Assembly: GCF_042453785.1 (NCBI RefSeq)
Contig: NC_091674.1
Location: forward strand, 27,787,501-27,851,500
DNA from: Malus domestica
Lineage: Eukaryota; Streptophyta; Magnoliopsida; Rosales; Rosaceae
Length of the DNA stretch: 64,000 nt
Reading direction: 5' to 3'
Shown: one piece after another, positions 33,947-45,451 of the stretch
Layout: every line of letters begins with the position of its first letter
Position numbering within the stretch: the stretch's first letter is position 1
Translations under genes and position numbers: made by a program
Notes under the pieces: generated by a model
The model's database searches: none
What the model saw: only the letters and a program-made list of their open reading frames with translations
What the model was told of the DNA's origin: nothing

Positions 33947-36625
33947 ATGGGCAAATCACCGGCCAAATGGATCAAAACGGTGCTGTTTGGAAAGAAATCT
34001 TCGAAAGCTGGCATTCCTAAAGGAAGAGAGGTAAAACAATCGTTGTTGAGCTGACACATTATTCTCAAACGTTTCCTTTAACATTGACATAAGGCATACT
34101 TCACTTTAATTTTCATAGGTTGCCCTTTGCATCTAAGCTATCTCTTCAATTTCATAAGTTTCGCTTTATGTAATTAACGTAATAACTTACACAGATTCTA
34201 TATTTATGTCTTTCGCCATTGTGTATAGAAAATTACAAATCAGAAAGAGGTGGTGATTGCTGCCAGGGCAACCGGAGCCGATTATTCTTCAGATCCACCT
34301 GTGGCTTTTCATGAAACCACCAACACCATAGATAACAACCGAGACTTAGAATTGGAGAACAAGGAAACTCCAAGTGTATTAAGTGATGGAGGTCCAGGAA
34401 TTCAAAGTACAGAAACACAAGGATCCGCGCCACCACAAGATGCGGCGCATGATCCTGAGAGAATCAGGCAAGAGCAAGCTGCAACAAAGGCGCAGGCTGC
34501 CTTTAGGGGTTATCTAGTAAGTCAGTGAATTAAATTTGTTTGTTTTGTCTAATGCTTATTGTATCAATTTTTTTTAATTGAGATCACAAATTACTGAATG
34601 AATTGGTATATTATCTGAAGGCACGCCGAGCATTTTGGGCCCTCAAAGGAATAATAAGGTTACAGGCACTTATCCGGGGGCACCTGGTTCGGAGACAAGC
34701 TGTTTCTACTCTGTTCAGTGTGGCGGGCATTGTCAAGTGTCAGGCACTTGCTCGTGGAAAACGGGTGAGACAGTCTGATGTTGGGCTGGAAGTGCAAAAG
34801 ATATGCAGTGTGATGCCTCTGGTAAATGCCTCAAATACTTGGTCGTTTATCAATTACAATTTGTTACTGTCATCTTTGAACAAGGGACGTCACAGTCCCC
34901 TTCTTTTCTCCATCCCCAAATAGCTTTGGAACTGCTATTGGATAATATGCGAAGACATCTAGGTTCATTCAACCGCCACGTTGTTGCTAATATCATTAGG
35001 CTAGATATTTTTTTAGATTCCTTAGCACCACTTTTTAATTATATTCCTCGTATATATTGTCTATCAGGAGGGCAAGCTAGTAAATCCTGTTGGAGTTAAT
35101 ACGTCAGTTCAAATGGCAAAGCTGTCAGCAAATGTTTTCATTCTCAAGGTAAGTTCAACATTGTAACAATGGTCTAGATTTGAATCATAATTTGTCATAT
35201 CGGTTTCTGTGTCCCTATCCAGTTTGTATGAGATGTTCTAACAGTTTGGTTTTCTCTTTTCAGCTTCTTGCTTTCTCACCTACTGTGATGCCTCTGAGTT
35301 TGCAATATGAACCCGGGAATCCAAATTCAGTTTCAAACTGGTTGGAACGATGGTCAGCAACCCATTTTTGGAAACCAGTTCCCCAACCAAGGAAAGTTCT
35401 AGATTCAAAATCTCAGAGAAAGCACCCGGAGGCTCAAACAGGCAGGGTAAAGCGCAACAGCCGGAGGCTTTCTTCTGCAAATGTTGAAAGTGTCTCAGTG
35501 CAAGCAACCTCTGAATTTGAGAAACCCAAGCGTAACCTTAGGAAAGTTCCTAGCCATCCTACAGATGCAGTGCAGGAAAACCCACAAGTTGAGCTTGAAA
35601 AGGTTAAGCGTAATTTGAGGAAGGTTCATAGTCCCATTGTAGAGAACTCTGTGCAGGCAGAAAGTGAAGCTGAGGGTATCAAACAGAGTTTGGAAAAGGC
35701 ATCAAGCACTTTGGTTCCTGATGTTCTTGAAGGCACCGGTAACTCTGTGGGGAAGTTTAAGAAAGAGCTAACCTGGATTTCATCCAGTCGGCCTGATACA
35801 GAAATAACTCCTGAACCATCGGCACCAAAAGAGGTATTTAACCTATCATCTATTGATCAAGCTGCAGAAGATCTGAAGCCTTTGACGGATAGCACTAGTA
35901 AAGATGTGAATACACCTAGCGCTGAAGCTCCAATTGAGTCGAAGATTTTAACTGAGAGCAATGGTCAGGATGAAAATATCTCATCCTCAAACGGGGTTTT
36001 GAGCCACAAGGAAGATTTAACAACCAATGACAACCAGAAATCTATCAGGAAAGTTTCTACTCCAGCAAAACAAGAACGTTCGGAGAATGGGTTGCAAAGC
36101 AGTCCAACAGTACCAAGTTATATGGCTGCAACTGAATCTGCAAAGGCAAAGCTGAGAGCACAAGGCTCCCCTAGGTTGGCACAAGACGTGACTGAGAAAA
36201 ATAACTCTACTCGTCGTCATTCTCTGCCATCAGCAACTAATACCAACATCAGCTCACAATCGCCAAGGATGCATCGACTTGTTCAAACAGGTGGCAAAGG
36301 AGGAAACAAAAGTGACAAACCTCGGGCAACTTCGAGAGATGGAATTGGTATGATTTCGCATCCTTAATAGACTGATTCTTGCTTTCCAGTTCTACATTGA
36401 TCTGGAAGATGGGGCATAATCTTTCAAGCCCCGTCGATACATATACATTGATGCATTGCTTTATTGTTCTTCACAAGGAAGTTCATCTTTTTAATTCTCT
36501 ATTACAGTTCTCAACGTGCACGATGATTTACCTTATAAAAGGTTGAATTCTGTTTCTAGTACCAATCACCTTGGTTCTTGTTTGACTTTGCAGGAAAGGT
36601 AACCCAAACAGAGTGGAGGAGGTGA
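33947..36625 (+). CDS. IQ67-domain calmodulin-binding protein, IQD31-like
   Basis: IQD proteins bind calmodulin and associate with microtubules, linking Ca2+ signals to cell shape. Six coding exons, 33947-34030, 34229-34516, 34621-34821, 35068-35148, 35264-36347 and 36594-36625, join to 589 residues. The N-terminus MGKSPAKWIKTVLFGKKSSK is typical of the IQD28-32 clade. The IQ67 region (about residues 108-165) has AATKAQAAFRGYLARRAFWA, IRLQALIRGHLVRRQAV and IVKCQALARGKRVRQSD, that is, three IQ-type repeats. The exon junction after RGYL falls at the conserved intron position. The long last-but-one exon codes a Ser/Lys-rich, probably disordered region, and the 11-residue exon 6 ends in TQTEWRR, the usual IQD C-terminus. 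Clade number is by eye. Confidence 0.92.
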
Positions 36626-37904
36626 TCTATAAGGTGATTTTCAATATAAAGTGTCAGTCATTCTTCTCAGTTCTTTATTTTACGCATTTTATGATTCGTG
36701 TGTTGTTAAACTGTAACGTCGTCTGTAGTTTAGAAGGCTGTGGTCATCAGCCAAGAGCCTTTCGTGATTTGTCCGCGTTTGTGATATTTGATGAGTGAAT
36801 GTACATCATAGGTTTCATACATTAAGTCTCGGACATGGTTGGTTTATTCAGTCTTACAACGCGATTTCTGGCCATTCGTAACGTGTATTGTATAGAGGAT
36901 TATCGGTTTATCTGCACCTTTCGTGTATGCTCTGCTCCATGCTGCGAACTTGATCATTTGTAATGCTTGCAAGTGACTGACTGATTCTGTATTTTGTTGT
37001 GCCTTGAGTTTCTTGCACAGCTTGTACACTCAAAAAATGCCAGGGAACACTTGTACATATCCGCGGTTAATTATGGTTGTTGATTCCGTTTGATTTACTA
37101 ATCTGATGACCATAAATATTGGAGAGTATTTGTGGAGTTAAAAAGGGTGCGTAAAAATCACTTCTCGAGAAATATTGGGGAACTTTTATGTGGTTTTTTA
37201 CTTGCGACTTATGAGGTGGTGACCAATATTTTTCTTTATCATTTGTATAATCTAGTTTGAGAAACAAGGGTAATGTCTGCAAAAATGATTTTATACATAA
37301 AAATTAAGGTAGTGTTTTGCATTCTTCTTGGATTTAATTTTTTGTTTTAGAAACTAATAAATACTAGTAATTTAGCTACGTTTATCATTTTTATTAATTA
37401 AAATTTGAGTCCAATAAAAATACCAAATGGTCCCTAAAGATTTGTTCGTTAACTTGAACCTTAAGGAAGATGGAATATATAAATTAACGCTTCAATTTCT
37501 TGGAGCATATTATTATATATGTTCTTAAACAGAGTAGACCAGATTCCTGTTCTAATGATCTGATTTCTAGTTTCTTTGCTGAGCTGTTGAATTAATGTTA
37601 GACATACGTGGATTATTGAAATCAAAGGAAGTTAAGGTGTCTTTTTTCGGAAACTAAATTAAGTCGCTTGTCCAGCTAAAAACAGAGGAGTTCCTTCACC
37701 ACGAAAGGTGTCCCGTGGTCTAAGTAGAATTTATCAATTTCTTTTAATTTGTTTCAAATTCCAATTTTAGTAAAAAAAATTATCCTTATTCCCTCGTTCA
37801 TACGTATTTCATAAATTCAAAAAAAAAAAAAAACATAAAGATTAAACCGAACACATTCATCAGCTTGAAAATCATTGTTGTAGCTCATGTGACAAAATGG
37901 AACG
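36626..37904. other. IQD 3' UTR and gene-free spacer
   Basis: The 3' UTR probably runs to about 37,050; the remainder is AT-rich with no supported gene or repeat. Confidence 0.5.
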
Positions 37905-38003
37905 TGGCTTCATAGGGCAATTGTCATTGCTTATGGACCCGAACCTGGGTGATCTATCCATGACCAGGATGAAGCTTGGGTGAAACTAAGTGGAGGTTCG
38001 ACT
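37905..38003 (+). pseudogene. Plastid 23S rRNA fragment (nuclear insertion)
   Basis: GGACCCGAACCTGGGTGATC, CTATCCATGACCAGGATGAA and GCTTGGGTGAAACTAAGTGG match chloroplast 23S rRNA, a region also conserved in bacterial 23S. Only about 100 bp is present, bounded by non-rRNA DNA. It is immediately followed by ycf2-like sequence, so it is part of a plastid-derived nuclear insertion rather than a working rRNA gene. Confidence 0.8.
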
Positions 38004-38019
38004 GAGAGGTCGAGATCAG

Positions 38020-38159
38020 AAATTGTTGAAGAAAGAACAAGATGTTTCTTTTGTCTCTTCCAAGCGATTGGAAAATAAAGAAATTGTTAATATATTCAAG
38101 ATAATTACCGTCTCAATTCATCATATTTCATCAGATCCGGGATGTGATATGGTTCCGAA
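38020..38159 (+). pseudogene. ycf2 fragment, left part (plastid-derived)
   Basis: The frame reads [20 protein letters not shown] then [20 protein letters not shown], which I recognise as plastid Ycf2. It stops at ...DMVPN where the hAT element begins and resumes across the element at 44,521. The sequence has drifted from the plastid original at several sites, so this is an old transfer. Confidence 0.8.
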
Positions 38160-38639
38160 CATGGATTTAAATATCGATATTATCGGCGAAATATCGCCGA
38201 TAATATCGATTTTTCGGGAAATGGATATTTAAATAGGTATCCGTGTGGTTTTCGTCAAAATATCGCGATATTATCGACAATATCGATAATATCGCGATAT
38301 TTTGGAAATATCGAGATATTCTGTTGAACGGTGCAATCGGACTCCGATATCGAACGCCGGAGAAGAACGCCGGAGATGGTGTGCCTATTCCCGAGCCGAT
38401 TTCGTCCCAAAAACCTTGCAAAAACACGATTTTTAACTTCAATTTCACATATAAGCTTCAAATTTCACGCATGCATCAACGATTCAACATATGTGATGTC
38501 AGTTTAGGGCTTAGGGTTTCAATGGAATCTCACCTGAAAAATCGATGACTGGGCCAACTCCTTGCTCAGCAGCGCACCACCAGAGACGACTGAGCCAAGT
38601 CCGACTTCGCTAGAGCCACGATCAACGGCAGCGAAGGAT

Positions 38640-38870
38640 CGAGAGAGTGGGAGAAGGGGGAGATCTGTGTGTGTGTGGGTCGAATGGAGAAGGGGGAGAA
38701 GAGAGGTCAAGCCTCAGAGAAGAAGAGAGAATGATCGAGGGCCTCAGAGAAGAAGAGAGAAGGATCGAGAAGGGGGAGATCTGTGTGTGTGTGGGTCGAA
38801 TGGAGAAGGGGGAGAAGAGAGGTCCGGCGCCTCAGACTCAGAGAAGAAGAGAGAAGGATCGAGAATGAGA
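38640..38870. repeat. GA-rich tandem repeat in the hAT element
   Basis: GAGAAGGGGGAGATCTGTGT and the following GGGTCGAATGGAGAAGGGGG block occur twice about 118 bp apart, with shorter CCTCAGAGAAGAAGAGAGAA repeats between and after. Confidence 0.8.
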
Positions 38871-38928
38871 GAGAGAGAGAGAGCCGTATGCGTGTGAGAT
38901 ATGTGTGCGTGTGTTGTGTGCGTGTGTG

Positions 38929-39144
38929 ATAGCATGTCTGTGTGTGTGTGTGCCTCTGTGGTTAAGTGACCCCATCTGACTCACCTCATGAATTTTTCAA
39001 TCACTTTTTACAATTGCAGACAATGGACAACGAATAATAGCATGTTTGTGTGTGTGCCTCTGTGGTTGATTGACCCCATCTGACTCACCTCACTAATTTT
39101 TCAATCACTTTTTACAATTGCAGACAATGGACAACGAATAATAG
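38929..39144. repeat. Two-copy tandem repeat, period 108 bp
   Basis: ATAGCATGT(C/T)TGTGTG ... GACCCCATCTGACTCACCTC ... GGACAACGAATAATAG occurs at 38929 and again at 39037, with very few differences, so the duplication is recent. Confidence 0.9.
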
Positions 39145-39312
39145 AACTTTAATAATGAAACCGTGTGTCACTGTGAGTCTGTGATATGCTTTCACATGCA
39201 AAACCATGTTCCACTCTCTGTTATATACTTATATTCCCTCAGAGCATGTGCAAAACCTTATCAGAGGTGGAGTATCAGAGGCATTCCCTCAGAGCATTTT
39301 CGTTTCTTCTTC

Positions 39313-39908
39313 TTCCCTTACCATTTTCAAAGTCATTCCAGATCCATTCCAAAGCTTGAACACAAAGGGTTCCATATTTAAGGTAAGTTTACAAACTTAT
39401 ATTTATATTATTGTAATTTATACAACAACAAATAAATTTGTATGGACTTGTATGTTAATTTTTTTAAGTAATTAATACTTGCATGTTAATTTTTGTAAGT
39501 AATTAAGTAATGTTAACAATTACATGTTAATTTTTTTTAAGTAATTAAGTAATGTTGTATAATTATTCCCTAGGATTATTTTAATATGTTTAATGTTATT
39601 TATTATTTTATTTCCCTTACCATTTTCAAAGCCATTCCATATCTATTCCAAAGCTTGAACACAAAGGGTTCCATATTTAAGATAAGTTTACAAACTTATA
39701 TTTATATTATTGTAATTTATACAACAACAAATAAATTTGTATGGACTCGTATGTTAATTTTTTTAAGTAATTAATACTTGCATGTTAATTTTTGTAAGTA
39801 ATTAAGTAATGTTAACAATTACATGTTAATTTTTTTAAGTAATTAAGTAATGTTGTATAATTATTCCCTAGGATTATTTTAATATGTTTAATGTTATTTA
39901 TTATTTTA
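39313..39908. repeat. Two-copy tandem repeat, period about 299 bp
   Basis: The block from CCCTTACCATTTTCAAAG through GGGTTCCATATTTAAG and down to ATGTTTAATGTTATTTATTA appears twice with few changes. Each copy includes the sequence AAG/GTAAGTTTA or its close variant AAG/ATAAGTTTA, so one of two potential leader-exon donors has lost its GT. Confidence 0.9.
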
Positions 39909-39913
39909 TTAAT

Positions 39914-40745
39914 ATTAGGTTTTATTATCAAATTAGATTATTATCAAATTGGATTATTATTAATTAAATTGGATTATTCATTAAATTGGCTTATTATCAA
40001 ATTGGACTATTCATTAAATTGGATTATTGTTAAATTGGATTATTCATTAAATTGGCTTATTATCAAATTGGACTATTCATTAAATTGGATTATTGTTAAA
40101 TTCGATTATTATTCATTAAATTGGCTTATTATCAAATTGGACTATTCATTAAATTGGATTATTGTTAAATTGGATTATTATTCATTAAATTGGATTATTC
40201 ATTAAATTGGCTTATTATCAAATTGGACTATTCATTAAATTGGATTATTGTTAAATTAGATTATTATTCATTAAATTGGATTATTCATTAAATTGGCTTA
40301 TTATCAAATTGGACTATTCATTAAATTGGATTATTATTAAATTGGATTATTATCAAATTGGATTATTATTCATCACTATGTTTTATATTAGGATTATTTT
40401 TTTATCAAATTGGATTATTATTCATTAATATTAGGTTTTTTATTATTATCAAATTGGATTATTCATTAAATTGGATTATTATCAAATTGGATTATTCATT
40501 AAATTGGATTATTATTCATCACTATGTTTTATATTAGGTTTTTTATCAAATTGGATTATTATTCATTAATATTAGGTTTTTTATTATTATCAAATTGGAT
40601 TATTCATTAAATTGGATTATTATCAAATTGGATTATTCATTAAATTGGATTATTATCAAATTGGATTATTATTCATCACTATGTTTTATATTAGGATTAT
40701 TTTTTTATCAAATTGGATTATTATTCATTAATATTAGGTTTTATT
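39914..40745. repeat. AT-rich minisatellite
   Basis: More than 800 bp built from variants of TTAAATTGGATTATTATC and AAATTGGATTATTCATT, grouped in higher-order blocks (for example CATCACTATGTTTTATATTA recurring about 130-170 bp apart). It lies between the probable leader exon and the transposase coding exons, so it is probably intronic. Confidence 0.95.
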
Positions 40746-40927
40746 AATCCATATTATTTTATTAATTACTTAAATTTTTACAATCATTTTCTTTACTTCG
40801 TATTTAATTCTTCTGTACAATAACTTTATTATTTAGGTTCTCTTATATAACCGTCATCACTACTATATTTTTTGGCCAAAAAATATTTGTCTAATTTTCA
40901 TGAAAAATAAATGTAGGTACGTTTAAG

Positions 40928-43900
40928 ATGTCTAGTGGAGCTACTAAACGTGATCCAGCTTGGGAACATGGAGACCCAATAGACGGAAACAAACATGGCA
41001 CAATTTGCAAATATTGTGGTCGGGTAATGAAGAGTGGTGGAGTGACACGACTTAAGTACCATCTTAGTGGATTAGATCCAGCAAAAAATGTCCAACGATG
41101 CGATAATGTCCCCCCAGAAATGAAGGCATTCATCAGCACATTATTAAAAAATAAAAAACAGCAGAAGGAAAAGATAACACAAGGAATGGAAAATATTCGA
41201 GCTGGGCTACGAGGAGAAGTCATTGGCCAAGCCGTTGACAGTGATGATGATGACGATGAGGACGAATGTGATGATGACATGGGACTTGAAGAACGACGCA
41301 GTTTGAAACAAGCATTACGTGCCTCCAAACAGTCAGCATGGGAAAGAGAATACCTTCATAAAATTCCTAATAGGGGACAAGGTTCCGGGACAAGTGGTGG
41401 TGCACAAATGAGACGGGGAGGCAGTCTTAGAGAATCACAACCAACACCACCAATAGCCCCAAGTTTATATAAGTCATCCAACGCACGTCAAAAGAGTGTT
41501 TGGAGTTATTTTAAGGGAGGTAATGTGAAGGAGGGAATGGTGCGTCTAATTAGCAAGTTCTTTATCTATGAAAATGTCCCTCCTGCGAAGGCATCATCAC
41601 ATCATTTCAAAAATATGGTAGTGGGATGTCAACAAGCCGGTGTTGGAGTACAACCTCCCACTCCCTATGAGATAAGAAACAAATATTTGGATTGGGAGTA
41701 TAACGACATTGGCAAGTATGTTAACAAGTTGAGGTCAAAGTGGGAAACTCATGGTTGCACAATCATGTGTGACGGATGGACTGGCCCGACCAGATTGTCT
41801 ATCATAAACTTCATGGTATACTTCAAGGGAAAAACAGTTTTTTTGAAGTCTGTTGATGCTTCAGACCATATAAAGAACTACAAGTATATTTACAAATTAT
41901 TGAGGGATGTAATCATGGAGGTGGGATAGCATAATGTTGTCCAAGTCGTGACCGACAACGGTTCTGCATTTGTCAAAGCTGGAAAAAAGTTAATGAAGCA
42001 TCATAATGTGTTTTGGACATCATGTGCAGCACATTGTATTGATCTCATGTTTGAGGCAATGGGGAAGAGAGAGAATGTTGCTACTGTGGTCAAAAGAGCT
42101 AGAACGATCACAAATTATATTTATAATCACAGTTGGTTGTTGGCAAAGATGCGTGAATTTTGCAAGGGAGAAATTATTTGTCCAGCTACCACTCGATTTG
42201 CCACCAATTATATTGCATTAGACAGCCTAGTTAAGAAGAAAGCAGGGTTGAAGCAACTATTCACTAGTGACGATTGGGCCAACCACAATTTCAGCCGCTC
42301 AAGTACAGGTCGTATGGTGGAAAGTATAGTGCTTGATCATGCTTTTTGGACTCAATCAGAACATGTGTGCCAAGTGTTTGAACCTCTGTACAAAGTTTTA
42401 CGGATCGTTGACACATAAGTGTATCCTACTATGGGGGCAGTATATGAGTTGATGCGTGTAGTGAATGATGAATTGGAAAGAAAACATGGTGCAAGGTGGG
42501 TCATAAAGATAATTGATGACCGATGGTATAAAACATTATACCACGATTTGCATGCAGCATGTATAAATTATGTCATAATTTGCAATTCATTTCTTTAGTT
42601 GCATAAGTATTATTTCTCTTATTAGAGTATGTGTTTCTTTGAACATCATATTATTTGAATCCCCGATACCAATACAGACCCGGTGTTGGAGATGATGGTA
42701 CCCTTATACGTGCTGTACATAATGTATTCTCTAAATTAGACCCTGCATCACCAGCAGTTGGCCAATTTGGAAATGAGGTACACAATTACTTAAATTATAA
42801 TAATTACTTTGTTGGATTAAACTAACACGATTTATTGAATTCAGCTAACATGGTTTAAAGATGCAAGAAGAACTTTTGGAGAACCAACATCAGTTGCTGC
42901 TCGAACAAATATGTCTCCTAGTGAGTATAAACATATTTCACTATAAGTTTATAATAGAATTTGTTGGAGTTATTAGGCTTATCAACATTGTTTTTCATTG
43001 TAGCTGAATGGTGGATCATGTATGGGACTGATGCACCAACTGTGAGAAAGTTAGCAATCAAAGTATTATCACAAACAGCTTCCTTATCAGCTTGTGAAAG
43101 AAATTGTAGCACATTTGCACTCATACACACAAAGCAAAGAAATAAGTTGGCTCATAGTAGCTTGGAAAAATTAGTTTATTGCTACTACAACATGAAGCTT
43201 CAACTTCGAGATAAGGAAGCAGAAATAGATCATGTCGACCGTGGTGACCCACTAGATGTGTTTGATATTGTTGGTGCAGATGATGATACACAGGATAACC
43301 AACTTTATCAATGGATTAGACCTCTTCATTTAGATGATGATGAAGGCAACCCAGCTCCCAGAGTTGCTGAAGAAGCACGTAATGAAGGGATAAATGTAGA
43401 AAGAGTATTAGAAGAAGAGGTGGGATCTAGCAGCGCTGACTCTTTGGAAGAACTTTTGCGCCCAAGACCAAGAAACACTGGAATTCCACATTCTTCCAAT
43501 CCTACACAACCACAACATCGTGCTGATACTAATGATAGCTCTAGTACAAGATCAGGAGACTCACCTACCACCGGAGGTGGGAATGATGAAGGATACAGTG
43601 GAGCTGGAGGTAGTGGAGCTGGAGGTAGTGGTGGTGGATATGGAAACTATTATGGACAACCTCCCAGATTTATGACCCCCTTCACTGGTGAGGCAAACTT
43701 CACGCATGCAACACAGGATGATGACCATGGCAGTAGGCGGGCAGGACCAGGAATTGGTGCCATAGGGAAGGACTATACTCGTAGAGAAAGAGGCAAGGGG
43801 ATTTTGTCAAGTCAAGAAGATGACTCGTTATCTAGAACTTCGGACTCTGTTGGAGTGGGAAGTAGTAACTATGGTTATACTCATAGCCAACCATTTCCCT

Positions 43901-44160
43901 ACCCTTCATATCCCATTCCTGTTGGGATGGAATCGAGCGAGTCATGGAAACAATCCCAGACTCAATCTTCAAATGATTTTGCTTATGGACAACCTCAACC
44001 AATCTCGGATCCATATGGGTGGCATGTTAACAATTACATGCAAAACTATTTTGGGGATTTATCATTTGATAACTACTCTTCACAATACACTCACTCTACA
44101 CGTAGAGATGATGAAGATAGTGAAAATTTTGAACCTCATAGGAACTCTATATGGTACTAA
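40928..44160 (+). pseudogene. hAT transposase (BED finger, DUF659, hAT dimerisation), nonsense-disrupted
   Basis: The first frame (40928-41929) starts MSSGATKRDPAWEHG and carries a BED-type finger (CKYCGRVMKSGGVTRLKYHL). An Asp-rich run and DUF659 follow (HGCTIMCDGWTGPTRLSIIN, FLKSVDASDHIK). TAG and, later, TAA interrupt otherwise continuous reading at 41,927 and 42,416; the sequence resumes directly with VVQVVTDNGSAFVKAGKKLM and VYPTMGAVYELMRVVNDELE. Further exons lie at about 42,678-42,777 and 42,845-42,919, and the last (from 43,004) has the hAT dimerisation region LSQTASLSACERNCSTFALI. The C-terminal tail is long, with GGSGAGGSGGG. This copy is unlikely to make full-length transposase. 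Confidence 0.85.
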
Positions 44161-44520
44161 AGTGTAAAATATTGTACTAATTCATTATATATAAATGATT
44201 TATGGTGTGTTTAGACTTCTTTCATTAATTACTACATATTTTCTACACTCACAATGTTTGTCAGCTCGCTATATAATCAACTTGATAATGTTAAATCCAT
44301 CATGCAATGCATTTCCTTCCAATTTGTTGTGATAAACTAATAGATAATTGACTAAATAAACATCCTGCAAAGTTTCAATAAAAATTTCCAAGTTTTTCTT
44401 ACAATTTCCGTGGTTTCCATGTAATTTTTATCGATATCGATATTTTATCGATATTTCCGTCGATATTTCCGTGTTTTCGGACTACCGATATTTTCGATAT
44501 TATCGATATTTAAATCCTTG

Positions 44521-44790
44521 GTTCCGAATGATGAATTGGATATGGACAATTCCAATAAGATTTCATTCTTGAACAAAAATCCATTTTTTTATTTATTTCA
44601 TCTATTCCATGATTTGAACAAGGGGGATACATGTTACACCACGATTTTGAATTAAAAGAGAGATTTCAAGAAATGGCAGATCTATTCACTCCATCAATAA
44701 CTGAGCCGAATCTAGTGTATCAGAAGGGATTTACCTTTTCTATTGGATTGGATAAAAAACAATTCTTGAATGAGGTATTCAACTCCAGGG
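44521..44790 (+). pseudogene. ycf2 fragment, right part (plastid-derived)
   Basis: Continues plastid Ycf2 in several reading frames: [10 protein letters not shown], then [31 protein letters not shown] and [12 protein letters not shown], ending at CAACTCCAGG. With the piece at 38,020-38,159 it forms one ycf2 segment of about 400 bp, now broken by the hAT element. Confidence 0.9.
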
Positions 44791-45451
44791 TACGAGGGTA
44801 CCCTCGAGTCTTCCCTTGTGTGATCAAACATATGCTTCCTTCCAAAGGGCTGCTCATTTTTCACTTTAAAACAAATTAGTAATACTGAGAGTGGACTCAA
44901 CCCCTTATTGTTTAACAAAAAAAAAATGTTACTAATATTACGGTTTAATAGGTTTAGCAAATCTATTACAACGTAAGTTTAATCACTAATATTATGATTT
45001 AGTAATATTTTTTCCGATGAATATGAGATCATATTTTGATTAGCCTGTTAGGTTGCCTAACTCAATCGCCCACCCTATTTTCATTGAGAAAAAAATAACG
45101 AACAAAAAGTAATAAAGCATTAAAATTATAACAAAAATGAAAGAAATTCAGAGTAATAAACGCGGCAAAGGGCAGGATGGTAATTTGAACGAGGGATAGA
45201 TCAGCAGCCACATAATGCCGCTTGGCATGTAATAACAAAAAGCCTTTTCCTTCCCAAATTCCAATTGCCCATATCATATCTGCTGCAGCAGCAGCGGAGC
45301 AAATTAGCAGCAAATTCTCGGAGCGAAGAAAGTTGCAGCAATGAGATGACAAAGTTTTAATCTTTAGAGGGAAATTTGAATTCTGAGGTATTACTGTTTT
45401 GGAAGTTGAGATTAACGGTCACATTTCTTGCTTACCAGTGGCCGTAATTCA
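44791..45451. promoter_or_regulatory. Spacer and upstream region of the ABCA gene
   Basis: AT-rich spacer to about 45,200, then a more GC-balanced stretch with GCTGCAGCAGCAGCGGAGC near 45,282 that is probably leader sequence. No TATA box can be assigned safely. Confidence 0.4.

Larger units (their letters stand above)
38160..44520 (+). mobile_element. 6.36-kb hAT transposon with BED-finger transposase
   Basis: Ends are inverted: CATGGATTTAAATATCGATA at the left and, inverted, CAAGGATTTAAATATCGATA at the right. A perfect 8-bp duplication GTTCCGAA flanks them (38152-38159, 44521-44528). Both subterminal zones are dense in ATATCGATAT-type palindromes, likely transposase-binding motifs. Inside are tandem repeats (38,640-39,144; 39,313-39,908), a minisatellite (39,914-40,745) and a multi-exon transposase gene (40,928-44,160) preceded by a probable leader exon ending near 39,381. 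It inserted into the ycf2 fragment. Confidence 0.9.

Noticed and set aside
37905-38003. A functional rRNA gene
   Set aside because: Only about 100 bp of a roughly 2.8-kb plastid 23S gene is present, joined to ycf2 sequence.
38562-38897. 111-codon Arg/Glu-rich open frame
   Set aside because: Low-complexity GA/GT tandem repeats inside the hAT leader region explain it.
39891-40205. 104-codon open frame with repeated LDYSLNWLIIK units
   Set aside because: It is simply the AT minisatellite read in one frame; no start context and no protein-like variation.
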